64,000 nt of DNA from Paracoccus hibiscisoli (GTDB lineage Bacteria; Pseudomonadota; Alphaproteobacteria; Rhodobacterales; Rhodobacteraceae). Positions 27,274 through 36,672 of the stretch are shown piece after piece. The position numbers were made by a program, and so were the translations under genes. The notes beneath the pieces are model-generated. The model was not told the origin of the DNA, made no database searches, and saw nothing but the letters and a program-made list of their open reading frames with translations. The stretch is taken from the NCBI RefSeq assembly GCF_005048265.1, contig NZ_SUNH01000001.1:1-64000 (forward strand), given 5' to 3'. Positions within the stretch are counted from its first letter, which is position 1. The number at the start of each line of letters is the position of its first letter.

Positions 27274-27480
27274 ATGCAGGTCAATGTTCGCGACAATAAC
27301 GTCGAACAGGCGCTCCGTGCTCTGAAGAAAAAACTTCAGCGCGAAGGTGTCTTCCGCGAAATGAAGCTCAAGCAACATTTCGAGAAGCCGTCGGTCAAGA
27401 AAGCCCGTGAAAAGGCCGAGGCCGTTCGCCGTGCCCGCAAGCTGGCCCGTAAAAAGGCACAGCGCGAAGGCGCGCTGTAA
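27274..27480 (+). CDS. rpsU: 30S ribosomal protein S21
   Basis: 68-aa basic ribosomal protein of the small subunit, located near the anti-Shine-Dalgarno end of 16S rRNA. The start ([19 protein letters not shown]) and the body ([23 protein letters not shown]) match the alphaproteobacterial form. The terminator at 27505 shows it is monocistronic. An RNA hairpin sits between the ribosome-binding site and the start. Confidence 0.97.
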   Translation: MQVNVRDNNVEQALRALKKKLQREGVFREMKLKQHFEKPSVKKAREKAEAVRRARKLARKKAQREGAL

Positions 27481-27504
27481 GACGACGCGATCTTGTGTCA
27501 TTTG

Positions 27505-27540
27505 AAAACCCCCGCGGCGCCATGCCGCGGGGGTTTTCTT
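27505..27540. terminator. Terminator after rpsU
   Basis: AAAACCCCCGCGGC pairs with GCCGCGGGGGTTTT around a 5-base loop, then CTT. A-tract and T-tract on both sides let it serve the convergent acidic-protein gene as well. Confidence 0.93.
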
Positions 27541-27563
27541 GTTCCAACGGACGGTCCGGTCGA

Positions 27564-28232
27564 TCAGCCCTCGCTGTCCGAGCCGCCATCCGATTCGCCG
27601 CCATCCGAATCGGACCCGCCATCGGTGTCGGAGCCGCCATCCGCGCCGCCATCAGCACCCCCGTCCGCACCGCCATCGGCATCGCCGCCAGCGTCCGTGC
27701 CCGTATCGGCGCCCGTATCGGCGCCGGTATCGGCATCCGCGCCATCGGTGTCGGCGCCCGCATCATCCGCGCCATCCGTCGCGTCGCTGCCGGTCCCCGA
27801 CTGGCTGCCGGTCGCCGCCCCCGTGATGTCGCCCGCGGACGAGCCTTCGGCATCGCGGCGGGTCTCGACCCCGTCGACCGAGACCAGGCGCGCATTGGCC
27901 GTGCTGTAGACCAGCTCGATCGGCACCCCGGCGCGCTGCGCGGTGATGGTCAGGATCGGGCCTTCACGCTGGATGTAGATGTCGGAATAGCCCTGCGCCG
28001 AAAGGGTTTCGGCGATGGTCTCATAGTTCTCGATGCTTTCCAGCCGCGGATAATCGCCCTCCAGGACAAAGCCCTGGGACGGCTCCTCCTGCAGGGCGGC
28101 GTCGGGAACGATCACGGTCGTTCCGGCGGGCGTCTCGACCTGCGTGGTCTGGGCGATGGCGGTGGTGGCCAGCAGGCTGGCCGCGGCGATCTGGGTGCCC
28201 ACAAGCAGGGCCTTGAACGGGGTCTTCAGCAT
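27564..28232 (-). CDS. Exported PepSY-like protein with long acidic Gly/Asp/Ser repeat tail
   Basis: 222 aa. A signal peptide (about 1-27, ending TTAIAQ) is followed by a region at about 60-120 that resembles PepSY: YETIAETLSAQGYSDIYIQREG, then a beta-strand segment ending LVSVDGVETR. Residues 130-222 are low complexity: DTGAD and DGGAD units, then SDSDGG units. The tail carries dozens of Asp and almost no positive residues. No family assigned beyond the PepSY resemblance. The tail could bind calcium or act as a spacer; that is inference. The DNA encoding it is an imperfect 12-base repeat array. Confidence 0.75.
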   Translation of the reverse strand: MLKTPFKALLVGTQIAAASLLATTAIAQTTQVETPAGTTVIVPDAALQEEPSQGFVLEGDYPRLESIENYETIAETLSAQGYSDIYIQREGPILTITAQRAGVPIELVYSTANARLVSVDGVETRRDAEGSSAGDITGAATGSQSGTGSDATDGADDAGADTDGADADTGADTGADTGTDAGGDADGGADGGADGGADGGSDTDGGSDSDGGESDGGSDSEG

Positions 28233-28299
28233 GGTGCATCTCCTGATGGGTTCTGGCTGCATAACGCGCCAGATGCCGTCAGGGGTCCGCGGGCGGCCC

Positions 28300-28761
28300 T
28301 CAGACCGGAATCGCGGTCGTGCGGAACACCGTGCGCAGTGCAAAGCTGGAATGCATCTGCGCCACGCCGGGCAGGCGCGACAGGTGCTGGCGGTGGATGC
28401 GGGCGAAATCGTCCGTATCCTCGACCACGATCTTGAGCAGATAGTCGGCGGTGCCCGCCATCAGGTGGCATTCCAGCACGTCGGGAATCGCCCGCACGCC
28501 GCGTTCAAAGGCGTCCAGGACCTCGTCGGCCTGACCGGACAGGGTGATCTCGACAAAGACGGTCGTCTGGCGGCGCAGCGCGCGCGCATCCAGCAGCGCG
28601 ACATAGCCCGCGATCACGCCCGCCCCCTCCAGCCGCTGCACGCGGCGGTGACAGGCCGAGGGCGACAGATGCACCCGGAGCGCCAGTTCGGCATTGCTGA
28701 TTCGCCCCTCCTTTTGAAGGAGCGACAGGATCCGGCGGTCTATTGCGTCAAGGTCGGCCAT
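28300..28761 (-). CDS. Lrp/AsnC family transcriptional regulator
   Basis: 153 aa. The N-terminal winged helix (about 1-60) has LDAIDRRILSLLQKEGRISNAELALRVHLSPSACHRRVQRLE. The C-terminal RAM ligand-binding domain has ECHLMAGTADYLLKIVVEDTDDFARIH. It is divergent from ald with a 132-base gap. This layout is typical of alanine-responsive regulators (AldR-type) that control alanine dehydrogenase, so it probably senses alanine or another amino acid. Three phased repeats in the shared gap are candidate binding sites. Confidence 0.92.
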   Translation of the reverse strand: MADLDAIDRRILSLLQKEGRISNAELALRVHLSPSACHRRVQRLEGAGVIAGYVALLDARALRRQTTVFVEITLSGQADEVLDAFERGVRAIPDVLECHLMAGTADYLLKIVVEDTDDFARIHRQHLSRLPGVAQMHSSFALRTVFRTTAIPV

Positions 28762-28768
28762 GCAGGCA

Positions 28769-28838
28769 GATTCTTCGAACCACGCCGCCGATGCCAGCGG
28801 ATTCTTCGCCGCCGGGGACGCAATCCGACCCATCTTCG
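28769..28838. promoter_or_regulatory. Three phased TTCTTCG-type repeats between lrp-like gene and ald
   Basis: GATTCTTCG occurs at 28769-28777 and again at 28800-28808, and CATCTTCG at 28831-28838. The TCTTCG cores are 31 and 30 bases apart, close to three helical turns, so they face the same side of the DNA. This fits binding by an Lrp-type octamer, which wraps DNA. Assignment to the adjacent regulator is inference. Confidence 0.55.
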
Positions 28839-28893
28839 CAACACCTTGCGGCGGGGCGGTGTCAGGATGGGCGAAACGGCAAGGGAGGACGCC

Positions 28894-30012
28894 ATGAAGA
28901 TCGGATGCCCGAAAGAGGTCAAACCGCAGGAATTCCGCGTGGGCCTGACGCCCGCCGCCGCCGCCGAGGCCGTGGGCCGGGGCCACGCGGTCATCGTCCA
29001 GACCGGCGCCGGAGAGGGCGCGGGCTTTGAGGATGCCGACTATCAGGCCGCAGGCGCGACCATCGCCGCGGATGCCGCCGCCGTCTTTGACGCGGCAGAG
29101 CTGATCATCAAGGTCAAAGAACCGCAGCCGGCCGAGCGCAAGATGCTGCGCAAGGGCCAGATCCTGTTCACCTATCTGCATCTGGCGCCCGACCCGGTCC
29201 AGACCCGCGACCTGCTGGACAGCGGCGTGACCGCCATCGCCTATGAGACCGTGACCGATGCGCGCGGCGGCCTGCCCCTGCTGGCGCCGATGTCCGAGGT
29301 CGCGGGCCGTCTGGCCCCGCAGGTCGGGTCGTGGGCGCTGCAAAAGGCCAATGGCGGGCGCGGCGTGCTGATGGGCGGTGTACCCGGCGTGCGGCCCGCC
29401 AATGTGGTGGTGATCGGCGGCGGGGTCGTGGGCACGGCCGCCGCGCGGGTGGCCGTGGGGATGGGCGCGAACGTGACGGTCATGGACCGCTCGGTCCCGC
29501 GCCTGTCCTATCTGGACGACGTGTTCATGGGCCGCCTGACCACGCAATTCGCCAGCGCCGCAGCCACCGCCGAGATCATCCAGACCGCCGACATGGTGAT
29601 CGGCGCGGTGCTGATCCCCGGCGCCGCCGCGCCCAAGCTGATCACCCGCGACCAACTGTCCAGCATGCGCCCCGGCGCGGTGCTGGTCGATGTGGCGATC
29701 GATCAGGGCGGCTGTTTCGAGACCTCACGCGCGACCACGCATCACGACCCGATCTATGAGGTCGACGGCATCGTGCATTACTGCGTGGCGAACATGCCGG
29801 GGGCCGTGGCGCGGACCTCAACCCAGGCCCTGGGGAACGTGACCATGCCGCATCTGCTGGCCCTGGCCGACAAGGGCTGGCGCCGCGCGCTGAGCGATGA
29901 CGCGCATCTGCGCGCGGGCCTGTCCACCCATGAGGGGCAGCTGACCTCGCCCCCGGTGGGCGAGGCTCTGGGCCTGGACGCGGTCACGCCCGAGGCCGTG
30001 CTGGGGCTGTGA
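28894..30012 (+). CDS. ald: Alanine dehydrogenase
   Basis: NAD-dependent oxidative deamination of L-alanine to pyruvate. 372 aa, the normal length. Seen: MKIGCPKEVKPQEFRVGLTP at the start, HAVIVQTGAGEGAGF, VKEPQPAE with the pyruvate-binding Lys, FTYLHLAPD with the catalytic His, then VVVIGGGVVGTAAARVAVGMGA (NAD-binding) and the DVAIDQGG motif. AAGGGAGGA is a strong ribosome-binding site. Probably controlled by the divergent Lrp-family gene. Its stop is four bases from the mscL stop. Confidence 0.96.
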   Translation: MKIGCPKEVKPQEFRVGLTPAAAAEAVGRGHAVIVQTGAGEGAGFEDADYQAAGATIAADAAAVFDAAELIIKVKEPQPAERKMLRKGQILFTYLHLAPDPVQTRDLLDSGVTAIAYETVTDARGGLPLLAPMSEVAGRLAPQVGSWALQKANGGRGVLMGGVPGVRPANVVVIGGGVVGTAAARVAVGMGANVTVMDRSVPRLSYLDDVFMGRLTTQFASAAATAEIIQTADMVIGAVLIPGAAAPKLITRDQLSSMRPGAVLVDVAIDQGGCFETSRATTHHDPIYEVDGIVHYCVANMPGAVARTSTQALGNVTMPHLLALADKGWRRALSDDAHLRAGLSTHEGQLTSPPVGEALGLDAVTPEAVLGL

Positions 30013-30016
30013 CCCC

Positions 30017-30463
30017 TCAGACGGGGTTGGCGCGATCCGCCAGCAGGTCGCGGATCTGCGCCAGCAGCTCCTCCTGGCTGGGGCCTGTGGGGGCCACGGC
30101 CTCCTTGGCCTCCTCCTCGCGCTTGACGGTGCGCTGCAGGCGGTTGACGCCCTTGACCAGCAGGAACACCGCCCAGGCCACGATCAGAAAGTTCAGCACC
30201 GCCATGGCGAAGGCGCCATAGGCAAAGATCGCAGCGCCCGAATCGCGCGCGGCGGCCAGGCTGGCGCCATCGGCGACGGTGCCGGACAGCACCACGTATT
30301 TGTCGGTGAAATCGATGCCGCCGGTCATCAGCCCCAAGATCGGGTTGATCAGGTCCACGACCAGCGAATTGACGATGGCCGTGAAGGCCGCGCCGATGAT
30401 GATGCCCACGGCAAGGTCGATGACATTGCCGCGCGCGATGAAAGTCTTGAATTCCTGAATCAT
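30017..30463 (-). CDS. mscL: Large-conductance mechanosensitive channel
   Basis: 148-aa inner-membrane emergency valve against hypo-osmotic shock. The N-terminus [23 protein letters not shown] is the hallmark amphipathic helix plus pore-lining TM1. TM2 ([23 protein letters not shown]) is followed by a charged C-terminal helix bundle ([12 protein letters not shown]). Monocistronic on the minus strand. Confidence 0.96.
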   Translation of the reverse strand: MIQEFKTFIARGNVIDLAVGIIIGAAFTAIVNSLVVDLINPILGLMTGGIDFTDKYVVLSGTVADGASLAAARDSGAAIFAYGAFAMAVLNFLIVAWAVFLLVKGVNRLQRTVKREEEAKEAVAPTGPSQEELLAQIRDLLADRANPV

Positions 30464-30525
30464 GACGCCCTGTCCCCGTGATGCGCGACGTTCGGTCGCG
30501 CGCCGATCCTGCGGCCACGGGCGGG

Positions 30526-30562
30526 GAAAATCAATCGCGCCCGGCAGCGGCTGCCGGGCGCG
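30526..30562 (-). terminator. Terminator after the DsbA-like gene
   Basis: A 13-bp inverted repeat (CGCGCCCGGCAGC/GCTGCCGGGCGCG, 30536-30562) is followed on the minus strand by ATTGATTTTCC. It lies just past the stop of the DsbA-like gene. Confidence 0.75.
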
Positions 30563-30568
30563 ACGGCG

Positions 30569-31192
30569 TCATTCGGCGGGTGCGGCCTCGGCCAGTTTTT
30601 CGTCGATGACGGCCTTCATGCTGTCCCAGGCCTGGTTCGGCACCTTGTCGCCGCCGATGATGAAGGTCGGCGTCGCCTCGACCCCGTCGGCGGTGGCATT
30701 GGCCTGGAAGGTCGCGATCAGCTGTTCGACCTTGGCGGTGTCGTTCCAGCAGGCGGTCATCTGATCCTCGGTCATTCCGGCCTTGAGGCCGATGCGGCGC
30801 AGGTTCGACGCGATCTCGTCGCCCGATCCGCCGGCCAGCCAGGTGGACTGCTCATCGAACAGCATGCCGCTGACGGGATAGAATTTCTCGTCCCCGCCGC
30901 AGCGCGCCAGGATACCGGCCCACAGGCCCGGCTGGTCGAAATAGACGTCGCGCTGCACGAAACGGACCAGGCCCGTGTCGATATAGTCGGCCTTCAGCTG
31001 CGGATAGACATCGGTGTGGAAATTCGCGCAATGCCCGCAGGTATAGCTGGCATATTCGATGATGGTCAGCGGCGCGTCCTCGGCCCCCAGGGCGATGTCG
31101 GGCAGGGTCTCGGGCGTGGCGTCCTGCGCCAGGGCGGGGGCGGCCAGGGTCAGGGTCAGGGCAATCGCGGTCGCGGCAGAGCGGAGATACAT
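30569..31192 (-). CDS. DsbA family thiol:disulfide oxidoreductase
   Basis: 207-aa periplasmic thioredoxin-fold protein. Signal peptide about 1-22 (ATAIALTLTLAAPALAQ). The active site CGHC lies in YASYTCGHCANFH, and the cis-Pro loop is VEATPTFIIGG. The helical insert lies between. The start at 31192 is preceded by AAGGA with a good spacer; an upstream Met is in frame but spoils the signal peptide. It follows the DUF721 gene on the same strand. Could oxidise or reduce; the CGHC pair does not decide. Confidence 0.92.
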   Translation of the reverse strand: MYLRSAATAIALTLTLAAPALAQDATPETLPDIALGAEDAPLTIIEYASYTCGHCANFHTDVYPQLKADYIDTGLVRFVQRDVYFDQPGLWAGILARCGGDEKFYPVSGMLFDEQSTWLAGGSGDEIASNLRRIGLKAGMTEDQMTACWNDTAKVEQLIATFQANATADGVEATPTFIIGGDKVPNQAWDSMKAVIDEKLAEAAPAE

Positions 31193-31221
31193 GGAAGGTC
31201 CTTTCAGGTCGGGCATGGGGG

Positions 31222-31746
31222 TCAGGTCCGGCGGCTGGCGACGTTCAGCGCCAGTTGCGCCATGGCCTGCGCCAGGGTCGGGTCAGAGAATTGCGCCGCC
31301 ACGCCCTGGGCCTGCGCCACCACGGCGGGGTCGGGGGCCTTGGGCGCGCGCGGGGCATGGGAAAAGGCCGCATGCCCTTCGGCAAAGCCGCTGGCGGCGG
31401 TCTGGGTCAGGGTGATCCGGCTGACCGCGTTATAGCCGTAACAGGCGTTCACCCGGTCGCGCAGCTGCGGCAGCTGCATCTCGACCATGGGGGCCATGGG
31501 GCCGGTGGTCAGCAGCGTCAGCGTGGCGCCGAACCCGCTGCGGGCATGGCTGATCTTGACCGGGCGTGTCACGGCGGCCAGCTGGGGACCGGCGATCTCG
31601 GCCCAATGGGTCAGCAGGCGGGTGACCGCGAATCCCCGCCCCTCGGCCGCCTTCTGGACCCGGTCGGCCAACAGCGTGGCCGCCGCCTGAAAGCCGCGGC
31701 TGCGGCGACGGGGCGTGGTCTGGAAGGGTCGGGACGGGTGGGCCAT
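31222..31746 (-). CDS. DUF721 (DciA-like) protein
   Basis: 174 aa. The N-terminal two thirds fit the DUF721 fold: LLTHWAEIAGPQLAAVTRPVKISH, then LTLLTTGPMAPMVEMQLPQLRDRVNACYGYNAVSRITLT. DciA proteins of this family load the replicative helicase in bacteria that lack DnaC; alphaproteobacterial members are plausible helicase operators, but this is inference. It is divergent from mutY with 85 bases between starts and is followed by the DsbA-like gene. Confidence 0.85.
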   Translation of the reverse strand: MAHPSRPFQTTPRRRSRGFQAAATLLADRVQKAAEGRGFAVTRLLTHWAEIAGPQLAAVTRPVKISHARSGFGATLTLLTTGPMAPMVEMQLPQLRDRVNACYGYNAVSRITLTQTAASGFAEGHAAFSHAPRAPKAPDPAVVAQAQGVAAQFSDPTLAQAMAQLALNVASRRT

Positions 31747-31831
31747 GGCCGCCTTTGCTGCTATCACGCGCCCATCCTTAGCCAGCCATCCCCCCGGATG
31801 AAAGCGCGCCCTTCTGCAAAGGCCCACATAA

Positions 31832-32857
31832 TTGCGTGAAAGCAAGGTGATCGCCCCCGACCTGCTGGACTGGTATGACCGCCACGCCCGCACCCTGCCC
31901 TGGCGCGTCCCGCCGGGCGGGCCGCCCGCCGACCCCTATCGCGTCTGGCTGTCCGAGGTGATGCTGCAGCAGACCACCGTGGCGGCGGTCAAGGCCTATT
32001 TCCTGCGCTTCACCACCCTCTGGCCCACGGTTCAGGCGCTGGCCGGGGCCGATGACGCGGCGGTGATGGCCGAATGGGCGGGCCTGGGCTATTACGCCCG
32101 CGCCCGCAACCTGCTGGCCTGCGCCCGCGCCGTGACCGCGATGGGCGGGTTTCCCGACACCCGCGCGGGCCTGCAGGCGCTGCCCGGCATCGGGGCCTAT
32201 ACCTCGGCCGCGATCGCGGCGATCGCCTTTGACCGGGCCGAGACGGTGGTGGACGGAAATGTCGAACGGGTGGTGTCGCGGCTGTTCGCGGTCCAGACCC
32301 CCCTGCCCCGCGCGAAGCCCGAACTGGTGACGCTGGCCGAGACGCTGACGCCCCAAGCCCGGCCCGGCGATTACGCGCAGGCGATGATGGATCTGGGCGC
32401 GACCATCTGCACGCCGCGCAGCCCGGCCTGCGTGATCTGCCCGCTGCAGGCGGTCTGCGACGCCCGCGCGCAGGGCATCGCGGCCGAACTGCCCCGCAAG
32501 ACGCCAAAACCCGCGAAACCGCTGCGTCAGGGGAGCGTCTGGCTGGCGCGGCAGGGGGGCGCCCTGCTGCTGGAGCATCGCCCGCCGCAGGGGCTGTTGG
32601 GCGGCGTCCTGGCCTTTCCCTCGGCCGGGTGGGACGGGCGCGACCTGCCGCCGCCGGGGCCTGCGGCGTGGTGCGATCTGGGCGCGGTGCGGCATGTGTT
32701 CACGCATTTCACCCTGGATCTGACGGTCCTGTTGGGCGATCTGACCGGCAACCCCACGCGGGGGGAGCTGACCCCCCTGCGGCAGATCGACCGCGAGGCC
32801 CTGCCCGGCCTGATGCGCAAGGTCTGGGATATGGCGCAACCCGCGCTGCGCGGCTAG
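31832..32857 (+). CDS. mutY: A/G-specific adenine glycosylase
   Basis: Removes adenine mispaired with 8-oxoguanine. 341 aa. The HhH-GPD domain has LSEVMLQQTTVA with catalytic Glu42, LPGIGAYTSAAIAAIAF (helix-hairpin-helix) and VVDGNVERVVSR with Asp141. The 4Fe-4S cluster Cys pattern is CTPRSPACVICPLQAVC. The C-terminal NUDIX-like domain reads 8-oxoG. The likely start is TTG at 31832, with AAAGG upstream; a GTG at 31847 is the alternative. The alkane monooxygenase gene follows ten bases later. Confidence 0.94.
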   Translation: MRESKVIAPDLLDWYDRHARTLPWRVPPGGPPADPYRVWLSEVMLQQTTVAAVKAYFLRFTTLWPTVQALAGADDAAVMAEWAGLGYYARARNLLACARAVTAMGGFPDTRAGLQALPGIGAYTSAAIAAIAFDRAETVVDGNVERVVSRLFAVQTPLPRAKPELVTLAETLTPQARPGDYAQAMMDLGATICTPRSPACVICPLQAVCDARAQGIAAELPRKTPKPAKPLRQGSVWLARQGGALLLEHRPPQGLLGGVLAFPSAGWDGRDLPPPGPAAWCDLGAVRHVFTHFTLDLTVLLGDLTGNPTRGELTPLRQIDREALPGLMRKVWDMAQPALRG

Positions 32858-32867
32858 CATCCGGGGC

Positions 32868-34001
32868 ATGAGCGACTCATCCCCCCTGCCGTCTGCGGCT
32901 CCGTTCTGGCTGTCCGTGGCGCTGATCCCGCTGATCGCGCTGGCGGCGTGGCAGGGCGGTGCGTGGTGGGCGCTGGTGCCGCTTTATGCCTGGTATCTGA
33001 CCACCGCGCTGGACGGGGTGCTGGGCCTCAATGAGGCCAATCCCGACCCCGAGACCGCCACCGACCAGCTGTTCTGGCACCGGGCCGTGACGCTGATCTG
33101 GTTCCCGCTGCAGATCACCGCGATCCTGGCCTGCGTCTGGCTGGCGGGGCGCACGGATCACCTGTCGGGCTGGGAATCGGTCGGGCTGTTCTTTGCCCTG
33201 GGGGTCGTGTCGGGCAGCGTGGGCATCGTCTATGCCCATGAATTGCTGCATCAAAAATCGCCCACCGAGCGCTGGCTGGGCGATCTGCTGCTGGCCTCGG
33301 TGCTGTATTCGCATTTCCGGACCGAACATCTGCTGGTGCATCATTCCTGGGTCTCGACCCCGCGCGATGCGGTCTCGGCCCGCTATAACGAGGGGTTCTA
33401 CCGGTTCTTCTGGCGGGTGCTGACCGACGGGCCGCGCAGCGCATGGGCGGCCGAGACGCGGTTTCTGGCCCGCGCGGGCCGCAGCCCCTGGGACCGGCGC
33501 AACCCCTTCTGGCGATACGCCGCGCTGCAGGGGCTGATGCTGGCGGCGGCGCTGGCCCTGGGCGGATGGACGGGGCTTTTGCTGTTTCTTTTCCAGGCCT
33601 TCATCGCCGTCTGGCAGCTGGAGCTGACCAATTACGTCGAGCACTACGGCCTCTCCCGCAAGCATCTGGGCGAGGGGCGATACGAACCCGTCCGCCCGCG
33701 CCACAGCTGGAACGCCAGCCACACCGCGACCAACTGGCTGCTGATCAACCTGCAGCGCCATTCCGACCACCACACCAAGCCCGACCGCCGCTTCCCGCTG
33801 CTGCAGACCTATTCCGAGGACGAGGCCCCGCAGCTGCCGATGGGCTATCCGGCCATGACCATGCTGGCGATGGTGCCGCCTTTGTGGCGGCGGCGGATGA
33901 ACCCCCGGGTGCGCGCCTGGCGCAAACGGTTCTATCCCGAGATCACCGACTGGACCCCCTATACGCGGGGCGATCTGCCCATGCCGCGCAACGCTCTCTG
34001 A
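32868..34001 (+). CDS. alkB: AlkB-type alkane 1-monooxygenase / fatty acid desaturase-like di-iron hydroxylase
   Basis: 377-aa integral membrane di-iron enzyme. Several transmembrane helices flank the four His motifs of AlkB: HELLHQ, EHLLVHHSW, NYVEHYGLSRKH and LQRHSDHHTKP. The last two are strongly AlkB-like; the first is HELLHQ where classic AlkB has HELGHK. AlkB adds a hydroxyl to the terminal carbon of medium-chain alkanes using rubredoxin. No rubredoxin or rubredoxin reductase gene is seen nearby. The substrate may differ. It follows mutY closely. Confidence 0.85.
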   Translation: MSDSSPLPSAAPFWLSVALIPLIALAAWQGGAWWALVPLYAWYLTTALDGVLGLNEANPDPETATDQLFWHRAVTLIWFPLQITAILACVWLAGRTDHLSGWESVGLFFALGVVSGSVGIVYAHELLHQKSPTERWLGDLLLASVLYSHFRTEHLLVHHSWVSTPRDAVSARYNEGFYRFFWRVLTDGPRSAWAAETRFLARAGRSPWDRRNPFWRYAALQGLMLAAALALGGWTGLLLFLFQAFIAVWQLELTNYVEHYGLSRKHLGEGRYEPVRPRHSWNASHTATNWLLINLQRHSDHHTKPDRRFPLLQTYSEDEAPQLPMGYPAMTMLAMVPPLWRRRMNPRVRAWRKRFYPEITDWTPYTRGDLPMPRNAL

Positions 34002-34040
34002 CGCGCAACGCGCGGGGGCCCTGTAACGCGCAACGCGCGG
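34001..34040 (+). repeat. Direct repeat just after alkB
   Basis: ACGCGCAACGCGCGG occurs at 34001-34015 and 34026-34040, 25 bases apart. A shorter copy (GCGCAACGC) lies at 33986-33994, inside the last codons of alkB. Confidence 0.7.
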
Positions 34041-34163
34041 TGATGCGGGGGCAGTCCCGCAACAGGGGCCGCGACGCCCTGCAATTGCTGGCGATGCGGG
34101 TGCTCGGGGGATGCACCGGACAGGCACCATGCGTGCACAGGGCGTACACCGCTGGCGTGCATC

Positions 34164-34191
34164 ACCTTCATGGTTCGTCAACCATGAAGGT
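34164..34191. promoter_or_regulatory. Perfect 12-bp inverted repeat upstream of the BLUF gene
   Basis: ACCTTCATGGTT and AACCATGAAGGT are perfect inverse copies around CGTC. There is no T-run, so a terminator for alkB is less likely than an operator. It ends 82 bases before the BLUF start. Confidence 0.6.
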
Positions 34192-34273
34192 AGATTCCCG
34201 CCCGGACCGCCGCGGCGACGCTTGCCCGGCCGTGGGCGGCTGAGGCATTCTGTCACAAGCCAAGGAGAGCGCG

Positions 34274-34717
34274 ATGACTGACCAGCCGACCCTGCCGGAT
34301 GCCGACCGGCAGACCGCCCCGGACGAACCGATCGGCTATCTGCTGTATCGCAGCGTGGCCCGTCCGGGGCTGGATCAGGACGATCTGGACCGCATTCTGG
34401 AGCGGTCGCGGCGTTGGAACCGGTCGGTCGGCCTGACAGGCTGTCTGCACCACGAAGACGGCATGTTCTTTCAGTGGATCGAGGGGCCGCGCCCCCGGCT
34501 GTTCCAGCTGCTGGAATGGCTGCGCGACGATGACCGGCACGTCAACGTGACCGTGCTTGATCAGGGCCAGCTGTCCAAACGCCTGTTCGATGACTGGGAG
34601 ATGCGGTTTTCCGACCGACAGGTGGCCTCGCTGCTGGACTGGCTGGCGGCGCGGCGCGACCGGGCTGATACGGGCGACGCGCAGGGCGTGGCTGATTTCA
34701 TGCGCACCTTGCGCTGA
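34274..34717 (+). CDS. BLUF-domain blue-light sensor
   Basis: 147-aa cytoplasmic flavin (FAD) photoreceptor, nearly all of it BLUF domain (about 20-115). All key residues are present: Tyr25 (LLYRS), Asn49 (RWNRSVGLTG), Gln67 (MFFQWIEGP), and Trp108 and Met110 (FDDWEMRF). The Tyr-Gln-flavin hydrogen bond switch should be working. There is no output domain, so it must act through a partner protein. The short N-terminal extension (1-19) is Asp/Pro-rich. AAGGAGA lies upstream. The 272-base gap before it holds repeats and a strong palindrome. Confidence 0.92.
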   Translation: MTDQPTLPDADRQTAPDEPIGYLLYRSVARPGLDQDDLDRILERSRRWNRSVGLTGCLHHEDGMFFQWIEGPRPRLFQLLEWLRDDDRHVNVTVLDQGQLSKRLFDDWEMRFSDRQVASLLDWLAARRDRADTGDAQGVADFMRTLR

Positions 34718-34740
34718 CGCAGCGGCGCCTGACACGCATG

Positions 34741-34770
34741 AAAAGACCCCGCCATGCGGACATGGCGGGG
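34741..34770. terminator. Terminator between the BLUF gene and ccrM
   Basis: CCCCGCCATG/CATGGCGGGG with a CGGA loop (34747-34770). On the minus strand it is followed by TCTTTTC, so it serves mainly ccrM; it can also end the BLUF transcript. Confidence 0.85.
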
Positions 34771-34822
34771 CAAGGTGGTCCGGCCCGCAGGTCGCGGGCG
34801 CGGACTGGCGAAAGCATGGCGG

Positions 34823-36042
<1,220 letters not shown>

Positions 36043-36044
<2 letters not shown>

Positions 36045-36672
36045 AGAGTGTTACGGTTTCAGCTTTACACAAGATATTGTGGACGGGCTTGAAGGACCGC
36101 CTATGATGTGGGGTTATCCCCAGATCTAGCAGCGCGCGTTTATGCGCGGGCGTGGGGTAACCGGCGTTCACATCCCAGCCATATCCGGGGTGCTGTTGCG
36201 CCAAATCCACCATGATGCGGTCACGCAACACCTTGGCGATGATGGAGGCCGCGGCGATCGACAGGCAGACCGCGTCGCCCTTGACCACGGCCTGCGCGGG
36301 CAGGGTCAGGTCGCGGGGCAGCATGTTGCCGTCGATCAGCACATGGCAGGGCGTCCGGCGCAGGCCCGCCAGCGCGCGGCACATGGCGACGTGGCTGGCG
36401 CGCAGGATGTTCAGGGCGTCGATTTCGGGCGGGTCGACATGGGCGACGGACCAGTCGCAGGTGGCCATGATCCGGGCTGCCAGCGCCTCGCGCCGGGCGG
36501 CGGTCAGGGCCTTGCTGTCGTTCAGGCCGGGGGGGATGGCCGTGGGGTCCAGGATCACCGCCGCCGCCGTCACGGGTCCGGCCAGCGGGCCGCGACCGAC
36601 CTCGTCCACGCCCGCGATCAGGCGCGCGCCGAGGTCGATGGCGGCCTGTTCGTGGCTGTAATCGGGGGTCAT
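36043..36672 (-). CDS. rnhB: Ribonuclease HII
   Basis: Cuts RNA in RNA:DNA hybrids and at single ribonucleotides. 209 aa. The first catalytic block is IAGVDEVGRGPLAGPVTAAAV; later come ALAGLRRTPCHVLIDGN and VKGDAVCLSIAAASIIAKVLRD, completing the Asp/Glu metal site. In alphaproteobacteria rnhB is often next to ccrM, as here. Its start overlaps the allA stop by four bases. Confidence 0.96.

Noticed and set aside
27564..27780. CRISPR-like array or RTX nonapeptides in the repeat-rich DNA
   Set aside because: The repeats are in frame, encode the acidic tail, have no spacers, and lack the GGxGxDxUx nonapeptide spacing.
34002..34273. tRNA or small RNA gene in the gap before the BLUF gene
   Set aside because: No cloverleaf or terminator is visible; only repeats and one palindrome.
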